49,048 bases of DNA from Mycobacterium sp. (GCF_025933915.1 NZ_JAICZA010000014.1:1-49048); one strand, 5' to 3'. Numbered from the stretch's first letter, positions 33,311-42,755 are shown. Translations and numbers: made by a program. The notes: generated from the sequence alone by a model not told the origin.

Positions 33311-34468
33311 TCAGCGGGCCGTTGCCCGGCCCGCATCGTCACCGACCGAAGTGATCTGGTCGGCGAGGGCACGCAACGCTTCCAAATCCGAAACGTCAAA
33401 GGGCAGTGACGGAACGCCGACGACCGGCACGTGCGGGTTGGCCCCGGTGAATCGGGAAAGCAATCTGACTTCCCGCCTGGCGGTTTGGGCGCGGTCAGCA
33501 TGAATTCGCAACACGGCTGCGGCCAATGACGCGGCTTCGGAGTCGGCCTCTTGCTGCAGCATTTCGGTTCCGTCGATCGCCCGCTCGGCCGGCAGCGAGC
33601 ACAACATCGGATGCGTGCGGTTCAAGACCAGCCCGGCGAGTGGCATCCCTTCCTGCGACAGCCGGTCGACGAAGAAGGATGCCTCGCGCAGCGCATCGGG
33701 CTCGGCCGCCGACACGACAACAAATTGCGTGCCACGCCTTTTCAGCAGCGCATAAGTGCGATCGGCCTTCTCCCGGAAACCACCGAATGTGGCATCCAGT
33801 GACTGCACGAACGCCGCGGCGTCGCCGAGCATCTGTGAGCCCAGGATCGTGGACATCGCCTTCATGGCCAAACCCATTGCGCCGGTGACCAACCGGCCGA
33901 TACCGCGGCCTGGCGCCAGCAGCAGCCGCCACAAGCGGCTATCCATGAAGCTGCCCAGTCGCTGGGGGGCGTCCAGGAAGTCCAGGGCATTGCGCGACGG
34001 CGGGGTATCGACGACCACCAGGTCCCAGCGATCCTCGGCCAGCAGCTGACCCAGCTTCTCCATCGCCATGTACTCCTGCGTGCCGGCGAGGGAACTGGCG
34101 ACGGTTTGATAGAACTGGTTGTCCAGAATCGCTTGTGCGCGACCGGGTCCGGAGTACTGGACCACCATTTCGTCGAAGGTACGACGCATGTCGAGCATCA
34201 TCGCGTGCAGCTCGCCGGGGACCTCCGCCGCCAGTGGGACTCGCTGCGGCGTGTTGCCGAGGTCGTTGACCCCCAGCGCCTGGGCCAACCGCTTGGCCGG
34301 GTCGATCGTCAAGACGCAGACGTTGCGGCCGTATTCGGCGGCGCGCAGCGCGATCGCGGCGGCGGTGGTGGTCTTGCCCACGCCACCCGCGCCGCAGCAC
34401 ACCACCACCCGATTAGTGGTGTCGGCCAGGATAGCGCCCATATCAAGCTGTTTCGGTGTGACGCTCAT
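33311..34468 (-). CDS. Get3/ArsA-like anion-transporting ATPase, second subunit (Rv3680-like)
   Basis: A 385-residue SIMIBI P-loop ATPase. The P-loop is [20 protein letters not shown], switch I is [16 protein letters not shown], and the Walker B region is [20 protein letters not shown], where the DTPPS motif is a Get3/ArsA hallmark. With its partner upstream it forms the Rv3679/Rv3680 pair (described as BagA/BagB), linked in M. tuberculosis to protection during glycerol metabolism. No arsenite-binding cysteine set is present, so the 'arsenic pump' annotation is unlikely. ATG at 34468 overlaps the stop of the partner by ATGA, which supports a stoichiometric complex. Confidence 0.9.
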   Translation of the reverse strand: MSVTPKQLDMGAILADTTNRVVVCCGAGGVGKTTTAAAIALRAAEYGRNVCVLTIDPAKRLAQALGVNDLGNTPQRVPLAAEVPGELHAMMLDMRRTFDEMVVQYSGPGRAQAILDNQFYQTVASSLAGTQEYMAMEKLGQLLAEDRWDLVVVDTPPSRNALDFLDAPQRLGSFMDSRLWRLLLAPGRGIGRLVTGAMGLAMKAMSTILGSQMLGDAAAFVQSLDATFGGFREKADRTYALLKRRGTQFVVVSAAEPDALREASFFVDRLSQEGMPLAGLVLNRTHPMLCSLPAERAIDGTEMLQQEADSEAASLAAAVLRIHADRAQTARREVRLLSRFTGANPHVPVVGVPSLPFDVSDLEALRALADQITSVGDDAGRATAR

Positions 34469-35484
34469 CGGACTCCCTGTTGCGCGAGCGATTCCGACAG
34501 TTCGTAAAGGCTACCGAGGTCGACGCCGTCGGAAATCGCTGGAAGTTCCAGCCGCGGGACCTTCAATGCATCGAGCTGTTGCGCGATCTCGGTGCGCGTG
34601 GCAATCACCGTCGCGTGCTCGATCGTCTCTGTCAGCAGACCGGCGAAGTCATTGTCGTTCAACGTGATTCCAGACATTTCCAGCCCAGTTCGTACAGAAT
34701 CCGCGTCGACATCCCCTTCGGCGGCCTTCGCCAGATCCGCCGGCTGCAGGTAGGAAGGAATGTTGCGGTTCACAATCACACTGCCGATTGGCAGCTGCAT
34801 CTCGGCGAGCTCCTCGATGGCTTCCAGGGTCTCCTGGACGGGCAGTGCCTCCAGGAGTGTGACCAGGTGAATGGCGGTCTGATCGGAGTGCAGCAGCTTC
34901 ACCACGCCGTCGGCCTGCGAGTGCACCGGGCCGCCCTTGGCCAGATCGGACACGGCCTTGGTGACATCCAGAAAACGCGCAATCCGTCCCGTCGGGGGGG
35001 AGTCGACGACGATCGCGTCATAAACCGGGAGCCGATTCTTATCGACGCGTATCACCGTCTCTTTGATCTTGCCGGTGAGCAGCACGTCACGCAGACCGGG
35101 CGCGATGGTCGTCGCGAACTCGATCGCACCGATGCGGCGCATCGCGCGACCCGCGATGCCCAGGTTGTAGAACATGTCGAGGTATTCCAGGAACGCGGCC
35201 TCGATGTCGATCGCCAGGGCGTTGACCTGACCGCCGCGTTCGGCGGTCGCGATCTTCACCTCCTGAAACGGCAGGGGCGGTACGTCGAAGAGTTGCGCAA
35301 TCCCTTGGCGCCCCTCGACTTCCACGAGGAGGACTTTGCGGCCCCCGGCCGCCAGCGTCAGCGCCAGCGCGGCCGCGATCGTCGACTTACCCGTACCGCC
35401 TTTGCCGGTCACAAAATGTAAGCGGGCCTTGGTCAAGCGCGCCGGCCAGCCGACGGCGCTACCGCCGCTCGATGTGGTTGCCAC
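34465..35484 (-). CDS. Get3/ArsA-like anion-transporting ATPase, first subunit (Rv3679-like)
   Basis: A 339-residue P-loop ATPase. [21 protein letters not shown] is the deviant Walker A with the signature lysine (KGGTGKS). [16 protein letters not shown] and [17 protein letters not shown] are the switch regions. It pairs with the downstream paralogue (4-nt overlap); Get3-like ATPases act as dimers, so a heterodimer is expected. The GTG start at 35484 is preceded at 6 nt by a TAGCAT -10 box, so it is leaderless. It is divergent from the DUF4177 gene. Confidence 0.91.
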   Translation of the reverse strand: MATTSSGGSAVGWPARLTKARLHFVTGKGGTGKSTIAAALALTLAAGGRKVLLVEVEGRQGIAQLFDVPPLPFQEVKIATAERGGQVNALAIDIEAAFLEYLDMFYNLGIAGRAMRRIGAIEFATTIAPGLRDVLLTGKIKETVIRVDKNRLPVYDAIVVDSPPTGRIARFLDVTKAVSDLAKGGPVHSQADGVVKLLHSDQTAIHLVTLLEALPVQETLEAIEELAEMQLPIGSVIVNRNIPSYLQPADLAKAAEGDVDADSVRTGLEMSGITLNDNDFAGLLTETIEHATVIATRTEIAQQLDALKVPRLELPAISDGVDLGSLYELSESLAQQGVR

Positions 35485-35490
35485 CTTCGC

Positions 35491-35496
35491 ATGCTA
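35491..35496 (-). promoter_or_regulatory. -10 box of leaderless Rv3679-like gene
   Basis: TAGCAT on the minus strand (TANNNT) ends 6 nt before GTG at 35484. Confidence 0.5.
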
Positions 35497-35535
35497 GCCC
35501 GGCCGGGCTGGCCGGAGCGGTTCACCTCCGACCGA

Positions 35536-35541
35536 TAAGCT
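35536..35541 (+). promoter_or_regulatory. -10 box of leaderless DUF4177 gene
   Basis: TAAGCT (TANNNT) ends 6 nt before ATG at 35548. Together with the minus-strand box at 35491-35496 it makes a compact divergent leaderless promoter pair with 39 bp between the -10 boxes. Confidence 0.5.
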
Positions 35542-35547
35542 CGGCGC

Positions 35548-35709
35548 ATGAGCCAAGTGACCGCATGGGAGTACGTCACCGTCCCGCTGCTGACGCACGC
35601 CACCAAACAAATCCTCGACCAGTGGGGCGCCGACGGCTGGGAGCTGGTGTCCGTGCTGAACGGGCCGACCGGCGAGCAGCACGTCGCCTACCTGAAACGC
35701 CCTAAGTAA
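35548..35709 (+). CDS. Small DUF4177-like protein (Rv3678A-like)
   Basis: A 53-residue protein (MSQVTAWEYVTVPLLTHATK...) with the DUF4177 core WEYVTVPLL and DQWGADGWELVSV. The small beta-alpha-beta fold has no known function. The leaderless -10 box 6 nt upstream fixes the start. It is 13 nt upstream of the RidA gene and should be its operon leader. Despite the short length, the family match and the context make it a real gene. Confidence 0.85.
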   Translation: MSQVTAWEYVTVPLLTHATKQILDQWGADGWELVSVLNGPTGEQHVAYLKRPK

Positions 35710-35722
35710 CGACGTCGGTCCG

Positions 35723-36190
35723 ATGAGTGCCCAGCCCTCCTGGAAGGCCCGCCTCTCCGAGCTCGGTCTGGCGCTGCCGGAGGTGGTCGCGCCGCTGGCC
35801 TCCTATGTGCCGGCGGTGCGCACCGGTGACCTGGTCTACACCGCGGGCCAGCTGCCGATGCAGGCCGGAAAGCTGATGGGTACCGGCAAGCTCGGAGCCG
35901 AGGTCACCCCGGACGAGGGCAAGGTGCTGGCGCGAGTCTGCGCCCTCAATGCGCTGGCGGCGGTCGACTCGCTGGTGGGTATCGACTCGGTGACCCGGGT
36001 CGTGAAGGTCGTCGGGTTCGTCGCGTCCGCTCCCGGTTTCAACGACCAGCCGAGCGTCATCAACGGGGCCTCCGACCTGCTCGCCGAGGTGTTCGGCGAC
36101 CTGGGCGCGCATGCGCGTTCGGCGGTCGGCGTCTCCGAGCTGCCACTGGACGCGCCGGTGGAAGTGGAGCTGATCGTGGAGGTCGGCTGA
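35723..36190 (+). CDS. RidA/YjgF-family protein (Rv3678c-like)
   Basis: A 155-residue member of the RidA superfamily, trimeric enzymes that hydrolyse reactive enamine/imine intermediates from amino-acid metabolism. YVPAVRTGDLVYTAGQLPM and a C-terminal GVSELPLDAPVEVELIVEV are typical. The catalytic arginine of canonical RidA should lie at R in HARSAVGVSELPLDAPVE, so activity is plausible; substrate preference is unknown. ATG at 35723 is 13 nt after the DUF4177 stop. The MBL hydrolase starts 5 nt after its end, so the three form one operon. Confidence 0.88.
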   Translation: MSAQPSWKARLSELGLALPEVVAPLASYVPAVRTGDLVYTAGQLPMQAGKLMGTGKLGAEVTPDEGKVLARVCALNALAAVDSLVGIDSVTRVVKVVGFVASAPGFNDQPSVINGASDLLAEVFGDLGAHARSAVGVSELPLDAPVEVELIVEVG

Positions 36191-36195
36191 CGTCC

Positions 36196-36987
36196 GTGAC
36201 CGAGGTTGCCGAGTCGCTGAGCCATCCCGCCTACGGCAGGTTGCGGCGGGTCACCGACACGGTCTCGGTCCTGTTGGCCGACAACCCCGGCCTGATGACG
36301 CTCGAAGGCACCAACACCTGGGTGCTGCGCGGCCCGCGGAGCGACGAGCTGGTCATCGTGGATCCCGGGCCCGACGACGACGGGCACATCGCGCGGATCG
36401 CCGCGCTGGGCCGCATCGGTTTGGTGCTGATCAGCCATCGACACGGCGATCACACCGACGGCATCGACAAGCTGGTCGAGCGGACCGGCGCGACGGTCCG
36501 CTCGGCGGGCAGTGGCTTTCTGCGGGGTCTTGGCGGTGAGCTGATCGACGGCGAGGTGATCGACGCGGCCGGGCTCAAGATCAAGGTCATGGCCACCCCC
36601 GGCCACACCGCCGATTCGCTGTCCTTCGTGCTCGACGACGCCGTGCTGACCGCCGATACGGTGCTGGGCCGCGGCACGACCGTCATGGACAAGGAGGACG
36701 GCAGCCTGACCGACTACCTGGAATCGTTGCACCGGCTGCGCGGGCTGGGCCGTCGCGCCGTGTTGCCCGGGCACGGGCCGGAGCTGCCCGACCTGGACGC
36801 CGTCACGCGGGGATACCTTGCGCACCGGCATGAGCGACTGGAGCAGGTGCGATCCGCGTTGCGCGAACTCGGCGAGGACGCGGGTGCCCGCCGGATCGTC
36901 GAGCACGTCTACGTCGACGTCGACGAGAAGCTGTGGGACGCCGCCGAATGGTCGGTTCAGGTGCAGCTGGACTATCTGCGCAGCTAG
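36196..36987 (+). CDS. Metallo-beta-lactamase-fold hydrolase (Rv3677c-like)
   Basis: A 263-residue MBL-fold hydrolase resembling LACTB2 and glyoxalase II-like proteins. The dinuclear metal motif is SHRHGDHTDG, followed by ATPGHTADSLSF, LTADTVLG and the C-terminal LPGHGPEL. LACTB2 relatives act as RNA endonucleases and others as thioesterases, so the substrate is open. The GTG start at 36196 lies 5 nt after the RidA stop. It converges on crp with a 9-nt gap and no visible hairpin between them. Confidence 0.88.
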   Translation: MTEVAESLSHPAYGRLRRVTDTVSVLLADNPGLMTLEGTNTWVLRGPRSDELVIVDPGPDDDGHIARIAALGRIGLVLISHRHGDHTDGIDKLVERTGATVRSAGSGFLRGLGGELIDGEVIDAAGLKIKVMATPGHTADSLSFVLDDAVLTADTVLGRGTTVMDKEDGSLTDYLESLHRLRGLGRRAVLPGHGPELPDLDAVTRGYLAHRHERLEQVRSALRELGEDAGARRIVEHVYVDVDEKLWDAAEWSVQVQLDYLRS

Positions 36988-36996
36988 CGCCCGCGC

Positions 36997-37671
36997 TTAC
37001 CTCGCTCGGCGCGCGAGCCGCTCGGAGTCCGAGATCAGCACGCTCTTGCCCTCCAGCCGGATCCAGCCGCGGTGGGCGAAATCGGCGAGCGCCTTGTTCA
37101 CCGTCTCCCGGGAAGCCCCCACCAGCTGCGCGATCTCTTCTTGCGTCAGGTCGTGGGTGACCCGCATGGCGCCACCTTCTTGGGTGCCGAACCGCTGGGC
37201 GAGTTGCAGCAGCTGCTTGGCGACCCGGCCGGGCACGTCGGTGAAGATGAGGTCGGCCAGGTTGTTGTTGGTGCGGCGGAGCCGTCGGGCCAGCACCCGC
37301 AACAACTGCTCGGCGATCTCGGGACGATCGGCGATCCACGCCCGCAGCGCGTCTCGGTCCATCGACACCGCACGCACCTCGGTGATGGTGGTGGCGCTGG
37401 AAGTTCGCGGACCCGGGTCGAAGATCGATAACTCGCCGAACATGTCCGACGGGCCCATGATCGTCAGCAGGTTCTCGCGTCCATCGGGCGAACGGCGACC
37501 GATCTTCACTTTCCCCGCGACGATGATGTAGAGCCGATCCCCCGGTTCCCCCTCGGCGAAGACTGTGTGTCCGCGGGGGAAGTCGACGGGTTGCAGCTGC
37601 TTGGTCAGTGCTGTGACCGCGCCGGGCTCAACCCCTTGGAAGATTCCTGCCCTTGCCAGGATCTCGTCCAC
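36997..37671 (-). CDS. crp: CRP-family cAMP receptor protein
   Basis: A 224-residue global transcription factor, nearly identical to M. tuberculosis Rv3676. The N-terminal cyclic-nucleotide domain (about 1-120) includes the phosphate-binding cassette [18 protein letters not shown]. The C-terminal winged helix (about 145-224) has the recognition helix in [21 protein letters not shown]. It binds cAMP and regulates many genes including whiB1 and resuscitation functions in M. tuberculosis. The GTG start at 37671 follows AAGAGGC. The 104 nt upstream contain a TAGACT box (minus strand, near 37739) that could be its -10. Confidence 0.96.
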   Translation of the reverse strand: MDEILARAGIFQGVEPGAVTALTKQLQPVDFPRGHTVFAEGEPGDRLYIIVAGKVKIGRRSPDGRENLLTIMGPSDMFGELSIFDPGPRTSSATTITEVRAVSMDRDALRAWIADRPEIAEQLLRVLARRLRRTNNNLADLIFTDVPGRVAKQLLQLAQRFGTQEGGAMRVTHDLTQEEIAQLVGASRETVNKALADFAHRGWIRLEGKSVLISDSERLARRAR

Positions 37672-37775
37672 GTTGCCTCTTCAACTTTCCCAGAAATTTA
37701 ATGTGATACGGGCAGGCTGATCCCTTGCTCGCGTGACGAGTCTAGAGGAACGCCATTGTGTCTAACGTGCCAACG

Positions 37776-38171
37776 CTACACACGATTGGCGTGTCGAGGT
37801 GCCCTAAATTGCGGATTGACGTGCGAATGGCCGTGGATTCGCGTCGGTAGCGTCATCTCATCGCGGTCGACGAAGCCGATTACAAATGACGGCGCGGCGT
37901 GCCGCGGTCCGCCGGCGCGCGCGGTCGACACGGGACCGGGCAGCTGCCGGGCCTCGCGCCGATGCAGGTATTCGAGCGCCTCCGGCATGCCCTCGGAGGC
38001 CAGCGTGCGCATCTCGACGCCGCCTGCACGCTCGAGAAAGTCGTCGACATCGGCCACCGCCATCGGGTCATGGGCGAGCTCGGATTCGAGCCGCCCCAGA
38101 CCCAGCGCCGCCAGCATCAGCAGCGCCGGAACACCGGCCACCAGCAACCATGACACACGAAGAGTAAACAT
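37776..38171 (-). CDS. Small membrane-anchored protein (Rv3675-like)
   Basis: A 131-residue protein with one N-terminal hydrophobic segment (about 5-26, VSWLLVAGVPALLMLAALGL) that acts as a membrane anchor or uncleaved signal, then a polar domain (about 30-130) with no recognised motif. The position just upstream of crp matches M. tuberculosis Rv3675, a possible membrane protein. It is divergent from nth across 56 bp. ATG at 38171 has no strong ribosome-binding site. Confidence 0.65.
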   Translation of the reverse strand: MFTLRVSWLLVAGVPALLMLAALGLGRLESELAHDPMAVADVDDFLERAGGVEMRTLASEGMPEALEYLHRREARQLPGPVSTARAGGPRHAAPSFVIGFVDRDEMTLPTRIHGHSHVNPQFRAPRHANRV

Positions 38172-38214
38172 GGCCTTGAATCAACACGGGGTCTCAGCGA
38201 GATCACGAAATCAG

Positions 38215-38220
38215 TACTCT
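38215..38220 (+). promoter_or_regulatory. nth: -10 box of leaderless nth operon
   Basis: TACTCT (TANNNT) lies 7 nt before GTG at 38228; no Shine-Dalgarno is present. It would drive nth and the co-directional genes up to marP. Confidence 0.5.
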
Positions 38221-38227
38221 GTCGTAG

Positions 38228-39025
38228 GTGACAGTGGCAAAGTCGTCCGGGCGCTCGAAGTCAACGTCCGCCAAGGCCGCCGGCGTCGACACCGGGCGCT
38301 GGTCGCAGGAATCCCGAGTCGGCTTGGTGCGACGGGCGCGGCGTATGAATCGTGCACTGGCACAGGCGTTTCCGGATGCGCACTGCGAGCTGGATTTCAC
38401 CACGCCGCTGGAGCTGACGGTGGCCACGATCCTGTCGGCGCAGAGCACCGATAAACGGGTCAATCTCACGACGCCGGTGCTGTTCAAGCGGTATCCGTCG
38501 GCGCTGGACTACGCGCGGGCGGACCGCGACGAACTGGAGAACCTGATCCGTCCGACCGGCTTCTTCCGTAATAAGGCGTCCTCTCTGATCGGCCTGGGCC
38601 AGGCCCTGGTCGAACGGTTCGACGGGGAGGTGCCTGCCACCATGGCCGAGCTGGTCACGCTGCCCGGGGTGGGTCGCAAGACCGCCAACGTGATCCTGGG
38701 AAACGCTTTCGGGATCCCCGGCATCACCGTCGACACTCATTTCGCACGGCTCGTGCACAGGTGGCACTGGACCACGGAGAAGGACCCGGTCAAAATCGAG
38801 CACTCCGTCGGCGAGCTGATCGAGCGCAGTGACTGGACCATGTTGAGCCACCGGGTGATCTTCCACGGCCGTCGGGTGTGCCACGCGCGCAAACCCGCGT
38901 GCGGCGTCTGCCTGATCGCCAAGGATTGTCCTTCCTACGGCCTCGGTCCCACCGAAGCGTTGTTGGCCGCGCCCCTGGTGCGGGGTCCGGAGACCGAGCA
39001 CCTGCTCGCGTTGGCCGGGCTGTAA
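38228..39025 (+). CDS. nth: Endonuclease III (DNA glycosylase/AP lyase)
   Basis: A 265-residue base-excision-repair enzyme that removes oxidised pyrimidines and nicks abasic sites. The helix-hairpin-helix is [13 protein letters not shown] with catalytic Lys151; Asp169 is in [10 protein letters not shown]. The [4Fe-4S] cysteines are Cys218, Cys225, Cys228 and Cys234 (C-X6-C-X2-C-X5-C). The N-terminus is about 20 residues longer than the M. tuberculosis protein (Rv3674c), Ser/Lys-rich ([12 protein letters not shown]); the leaderless promoter supports the GTG at 38228. It leads an operon with the TlpA-like, Nudix and marP genes. Confidence 0.95.
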   Translation: MTVAKSSGRSKSTSAKAAGVDTGRWSQESRVGLVRRARRMNRALAQAFPDAHCELDFTTPLELTVATILSAQSTDKRVNLTTPVLFKRYPSALDYARADRDELENLIRPTGFFRNKASSLIGLGQALVERFDGEVPATMAELVTLPGVGRKTANVILGNAFGIPGITVDTHFARLVHRWHWTTEKDPVKIEHSVGELIERSDWTMLSHRVIFHGRRVCHARKPACGVCLIAKDCPSYGLGPTEALLAAPLVRGPETEHLLALAGL

Positions 39026-39057
39026 GCCGCGCCGGATCCGACTCGCACAGGGGCCGC

Positions 39058-39738
39058 ATGCCTAATTTGAGGCCGAGCTTGACCCGGAAGGTGCGCTGGC
39101 ACATCGCGATTCTGGCGGTGGTGGTGGCGCTGATTGTGGCGCTGGTGGCCGAACTGCGTGACCACTCCGCCACGACCAGGACGCCGTCGACCGATCAGGC
39201 GACCGATCAGACAATGGCGGACCGCGAACACCGCGACGCCGATACCGCCGCCGCGTTGGCGGGTCCACGGCAACGCGCCGGCCTGCCGCCGTGTCCCGGC
39301 GCCGGAAGCGGTCCAGGCCCCGAGGCGCTGCGCGGTGTGACGGCGGAGTGCGCCGCCGACGGTTCGGTTGTCGATGTCGCGCGCGCGGTTGCCGGGCGCC
39401 GGGTGGTCCTCAACTTGTGGGCGTATTGGTGCGCGCCGTGCGCCGCCGAACTGCCCGCGATGGCCGAGTACCAACGACGGGTCGGTTCAGACGTGATGGT
39501 GGTGACGGTGCATCAGGACGAGAACGAGACCGCCGCCTTGCTGCGGCTGGCCGAGCTCGGCGTAAGGCTGCCGACCTTGCAGGACGGTCGTCGTCGGGTC
39601 GCGGCCGCGCTGCGGGTGGTAAATGTGATGCCCGCGACGGTGGTTCTGCGGCCGGACGGTAGCGTTGCCCAGACGCTGCCACGAGCTTTCAACACTGCCG
39701 ACGAGATCGCGGCCGCGATCGGAACCGACAGGGGATAA
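39058..39738 (+). CDS. Membrane-anchored TlpA-like thioredoxin-fold protein (Rv3673c-like)
   Basis: A 226-residue extracytoplasmic thiol-disulfide protein. A transmembrane anchor lies at about 14-32 (WHIAILAVVVALIVALVAE), a low-complexity linker follows to about 75, and a thioredoxin fold has the active site WCAPC (Cys125/Cys128) and the cis-proline MPATVVL. Two further cysteines (79, 98) could pair. It may reduce or form disulfides in envelope proteins; the MarP protease of the same operon has a regulatory disulfide, which makes it a candidate partner (inference). ATG at 39058 is 32 nt after nth. Confidence 0.9.
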   Translation: MPNLRPSLTRKVRWHIAILAVVVALIVALVAELRDHSATTRTPSTDQATDQTMADREHRDADTAAALAGPRQRAGLPPCPGAGSGPGPEALRGVTAECAADGSVVDVARAVAGRRVVLNLWAYWCAPCAAELPAMAEYQRRVGSDVMVVTVHQDENETAALLRLAELGVRLPTLQDGRRRVAAALRVVNVMPATVVLRPDGSVAQTLPRAFNTADEIAAAIGTDRG

Positions 39739-39767
39739 GCGGAAAAATTGAACCGACTGGAGGGCCC

Positions 39768-40586
39768 GTGAGTGCTGGGGGTTCGCCCCTGCGGAATGGG
39801 GACCCCGCCCCCGCGCGCGGGACCGTTCCGCTGACGCCTGACGCCTGCCCGCCTTGGCTGCGTCCGCTGGTCGACAACGTCGATGACATTCCCGACGCGG
39901 CCCGGCGCCGGCTGCCGGCCGACGTGCTGGCGATGATCACCACCAAGGCCGCATCGACCGTCACCGCCCTGCGCGGAGCCAGCCGCGAAGCCGCTGTCCT
40001 GGTGCTGTTCTCCGGCCCGCAATCCGGCCCGCCCGACGGTGGCCCCCCCGACGACGCCGACCTGTTGGTCACCGTGCGAGCGTCGACCTTGCGCCACCAC
40101 GCCGGCCAGGCGGCATTTCCCGGCGGCGCCGCCGACGCCACCGACGACGGCCCGGTGGCCACCGCCCTGCGCGAGGCCCGCGAGGAAACCGGAATCGACG
40201 TCAGCAGGCTTCATCCGCTGGCCACCATGGAGCGGATGTTCATCGCGCCCTCGCAGTTTCACGTCGTCCCGGTCCTGGCGTACTCGCCGGATCCCGGCTC
40301 GGTCACCGTCGTCAACGAGGCCGAAACGGCGATCGTGGCGCGAGTTCCGGTGCGCGCCTTCATCAACCCGGAAAACCGGCTGATGGTATATCGCGGCGAT
40401 CTCGGCCGCCGGTGGGCCGGCCCGGCTTTTCTGCTGAACGAGATGCTGGTCTGGGGATTCACTGGCCAGGTGATCTCCGCGTTGCTCGACGTCGCCGGCT
40501 GGGCCCGGCCCTGGGACACGGACGACGAGCGGGAGCTGGACGCGGCGATGGCGCTGGTCGGTGAACGGGGTGAGCCGCCCCGATGA
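39768..40586 (+). CDS. Nudix hydrolase, CoA pyrophosphatase-like (Rv3672c-like)
   Basis: A 272-residue hydrolase with the Nudix box from 40120 to 40200: GGAADATDDGPVATALREAR then EETGI (pattern G-X5-E-X7-REUXEEXGU, here with Asp in the variable first acidic position). The upstream RHHAGQAAFPGGAAD resembles the CoA-pyrophosphatase (NUDT7/NudL) signature, so CoA or its derivatives are likely substrates. GTG at 39768 follows GGAGG. Its stop overlaps the marP start (ATGA), so marP translation is coupled to it. Confidence 0.88.
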   Translation: MSAGGSPLRNGDPAPARGTVPLTPDACPPWLRPLVDNVDDIPDAARRRLPADVLAMITTKAASTVTALRGASREAAVLVLFSGPQSGPPDGGPPDDADLLVTVRASTLRHHAGQAAFPGGAADATDDGPVATALREAREETGIDVSRLHPLATMERMFIAPSQFHVVPVLAYSPDPGSVTVVNEAETAIVARVPVRAFINPENRLMVYRGDLGRRWAGPAFLLNEMLVWGFTGQVISALLDVAGWARPWDTDDERELDAAMALVGERGEPPR

Positions 40587-41791
40587 ACATGAATTCGATG
40601 ACCCCGTCGCAGTGGCTGGACGTCGCCGTGCTGGCGGTCGCCTTCATCGCGGCGGTCTCGGGCTGGCGGTCGGGCGCGTTGGGTTCGCTGCTCTCCTTTG
40701 TGGGGGTGTTGCTCGGCGCGATCGCCGGGGTGCTGCTGGCGCCCCACCTCGTCAGCCACATCGCGGCGCCGCGCGCCAAATTGTTTGCGGCACTGTTTTT
40801 GATCCTCGCGCTGGTCGTCATCGGTGAGGTCGCCGGCGTGGTGTTGGGACGCGCCGTCCGGGGCGCGATCCGCAGCCGCTCCATCCGAACGGTCGACTCG
40901 ATCATCGGGGTGGGAGTTCAGCTTGTCGTGGTGTTGACGGCGGCGTGGTTGTTGGCGACGCCGCTGACACAGTCGAAGGACCAGCCCGAGCTGGCCGCCG
41001 CGGTCCGGGGTTCGCGAGTCTTGGCTCAGGTCAACGAGGTAGCGCCGCCGTGGCTCCAAACGGTGCCCAAGCGGCTTTCCGCGCTGCTGAACACCTCCGG
41101 CCTGCCGGCGGTGCTGGAGCCGTTCAGCCGCACCCCGGTCATTCCGGTCGAATCGCCCGACCCCGAGTTGGCCAGAAATCCCGTGGTGCAGGCCACCGCC
41201 CCAAGCGTGGTCAAGGTGCGCAGCCTGGCGCCCAGCTGCCAGAAAGTGTTGGAGGGCAGCGGATTCGTGATCGCGCCCGACCGGGTGATGACCAATGCGC
41301 ACGTGGTGGCCGGCTCCAACAGCGTTCAGATCTACGCCAGCGGCAATCCTCTCGACGCCACCGTGGTTTCCTACGATCCGTCGGTCGACATCGCGATCCT
41401 GGCGGTCCCCAACTTGCCGCCGCCCCCTTTGCCTTTCGCGCAGACCGAGGCGAAAACAGGTGCCAGCGTCGTCGTGCTGGGTTATCCCGGCGGGGGCAAC
41501 TTCACCGCGACCCCGGCCAGGATCCGGGAGCTGATCAAGTTGAGCGGTCCCGACATCTACCGCGACCCGGCACCGGTAACCCGCGACGTCTACACCATCA
41601 GAGCCGGTGTGGAGCAAGGCAATTCGGGCGGCCCGTTGATCGACCTCGACGGTCAAGTGCTCGGTGTGGTGTTCGGCGCGGCGGTCGACGACCCCGACAC
41701 CGGCTTCGTGCTGACGGCCGAGGAGGTGGCCGGTCAGCTCGCCAAAATCGGTGACACGCAGATGGTGGGCACCGGGTCCTGCGTCAGTTGA
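40583..41791 (+). CDS. marP: MarP, membrane serine protease for acid resistance
   Basis: A 402-residue periplasmic chymotrypsin-like protease with four N-terminal transmembrane helices (about 10-127; CvpA-like) and a protease domain (about 200-402). The triad is His240 (MTNAHVV), Asp269 (SVDIAIL) and Ser348 (EQGNSGGPL), each five positions after the M. tuberculosis residues (235, 264, 343). Cys219 and Cys400 match the disulfide Cys214-Cys395 that activates the enzyme. It cleaves the peptidoglycan hydrolase RipA at low pH in M. tuberculosis. ATG at 40583 overlaps the Nudix stop. Its end overlaps the convergent ephE by 8 nt. Confidence 0.97.
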   Translation: MNMNSMTPSQWLDVAVLAVAFIAAVSGWRSGALGSLLSFVGVLLGAIAGVLLAPHLVSHIAAPRAKLFAALFLILALVVIGEVAGVVLGRAVRGAIRSRSIRTVDSIIGVGVQLVVVLTAAWLLATPLTQSKDQPELAAAVRGSRVLAQVNEVAPPWLQTVPKRLSALLNTSGLPAVLEPFSRTPVIPVESPDPELARNPVVQATAPSVVKVRSLAPSCQKVLEGSGFVIAPDRVMTNAHVVAGSNSVQIYASGNPLDATVVSYDPSVDIAILAVPNLPPPPLPFAQTEAKTGASVVVLGYPGGGNFTATPARIRELIKLSGPDIYRDPAPVTRDVYTIRAGVEQGNSGGPLIDLDGQVLGVVFGAAVDDPDTGFVLTAEEVAGQLAKIGDTQMVGTGSCVS

Positions 41792-42755
41792 GACTGGCTC
41801 GGGACCCGTGCACCTGGTCGAGGAATCTCGTCAGATGCCTGTTGACGTCCTCGGGCGCCTCTTCGTGGCTGAAATGCCCTGCGCCGGCGATGGATACGTA
41901 GCGCCCCTGCGGGGCATAGCGTTGCGTCCGATCGACCGGGTCCGCGAGCACGTAGGGATCCGCCTCGCCGCGTAGGTGCAGCAGCGGCACACTGAGCTGC
42001 TGGCACATCGACCTCATGAACCGCCGGCCCTCGTCGCGCAGCTGGCTACGCGCCGCCCAGCGCTGGTATTCCAGTGCGCAGTGCGCGGCCCCCGGGATCT
42101 GAATCGCCGTGCGCAGATGGCCGATGGTTTCGGAAAAGTCCTCGGATGCAAGCCATTTGGCGCAGCTTCGGCTGCGGACCAGGCGTTCGATCTCGGCCGC
42201 GTTGTCTCGGGTCAACAGGCGTTCGGGCCACAACGGCACTTGATATTGCAGCAGCGTCTGCAACAGCGCATAACCCTGGTCGCGTCGGGTCAACGTGGAT
42301 CGTCGCAACGCCGCGGGGTGCGGCGAACTGATCAGCGCGATGGCCGACACCAGCCGCGAATGCAGCAGCGCGGTGGCCCAGCAGGCCAACCCGCCGTCGG
42401 CGTGACCGACCAGTGTCGCCGAGGAGTGTCCGAGCGCACGGATGAGCCCGGCCGTGTCGCCGGCCAGTGTCCAGCCGTCGTAGCCGCGGGGCGGCTTGTC
42501 GCTGCCGCCGTAGCCGCGCAGGTCGACCGCGACCACCCGCGCCCCGGTCAGCCCGCGCAGCTGATGACGCCAGGACCACCAGAACGATCCGAATCCGTGC
42601 AGCAGCATTACCAACGGCCGCGCCGTCGGGGGCAGGCCGCCGGCCGCGCTGGGAGGAAGGGCCTCGACGACGTGAAAGCGGATGCCGTTGGCGTGCACAT
42701 CCAGATGGCGCCACGGCCCGTCGATGCGGGTTACCGACGGATCCGGCGGCGCCAT
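41784..42755 (-). CDS. ephE: EphE-like alpha/beta hydrolase (putative epoxide hydrolase)
   Basis: A 323-residue alpha/beta hydrolase. The oxyanion motif is LLHGFGSFWWSW, the nucleophile is Asp in LVGHADGGLAC, the acid is expected in LRGEADPYVLAD and the base is His in AGAGHFSHEEAP. An aspartate nucleophile fits epoxide hydrolases or dehalogenases rather than esterases. It is the orthologue of M. tuberculosis Rv3670. ATG at 42755 directly abuts the stop of the holin-like gene (TAGATG), so it is the second gene of that operon. The 3' end overlaps marP by 8 nt. Confidence 0.9.
   Translation of the reverse strand: MAPPDPSVTRIDGPWRHLDVHANGIRFHVVEALPPSAAGGLPPTARPLVMLLHGFGSFWWSWRHQLRGLTGARVVAVDLRGYGGSDKPPRGYDGWTLAGDTAGLIRALGHSSATLVGHADGGLACWATALLHSRLVSAIALISSPHPAALRRSTLTRRDQGYALLQTLLQYQVPLWPERLLTRDNAAEIERLVRSRSCAKWLASEDFSETIGHLRTAIQIPGAAHCALEYQRWAARSQLRDEGRRFMRSMCQQLSVPLLHLRGEADPYVLADPVDRTQRYAPQGRYVSIAGAGHFSHEEAPEDVNRHLTRFLDQVHGSRASLN

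Noticed and set aside
33311-35484. The paired ATPases as an arsenite efflux pump.
   Set aside because: No ArsB/Acr3 permease or ArsR regulator is adjacent, and the cysteine set for arsenite binding is not seen; Get3-like is the better reading.
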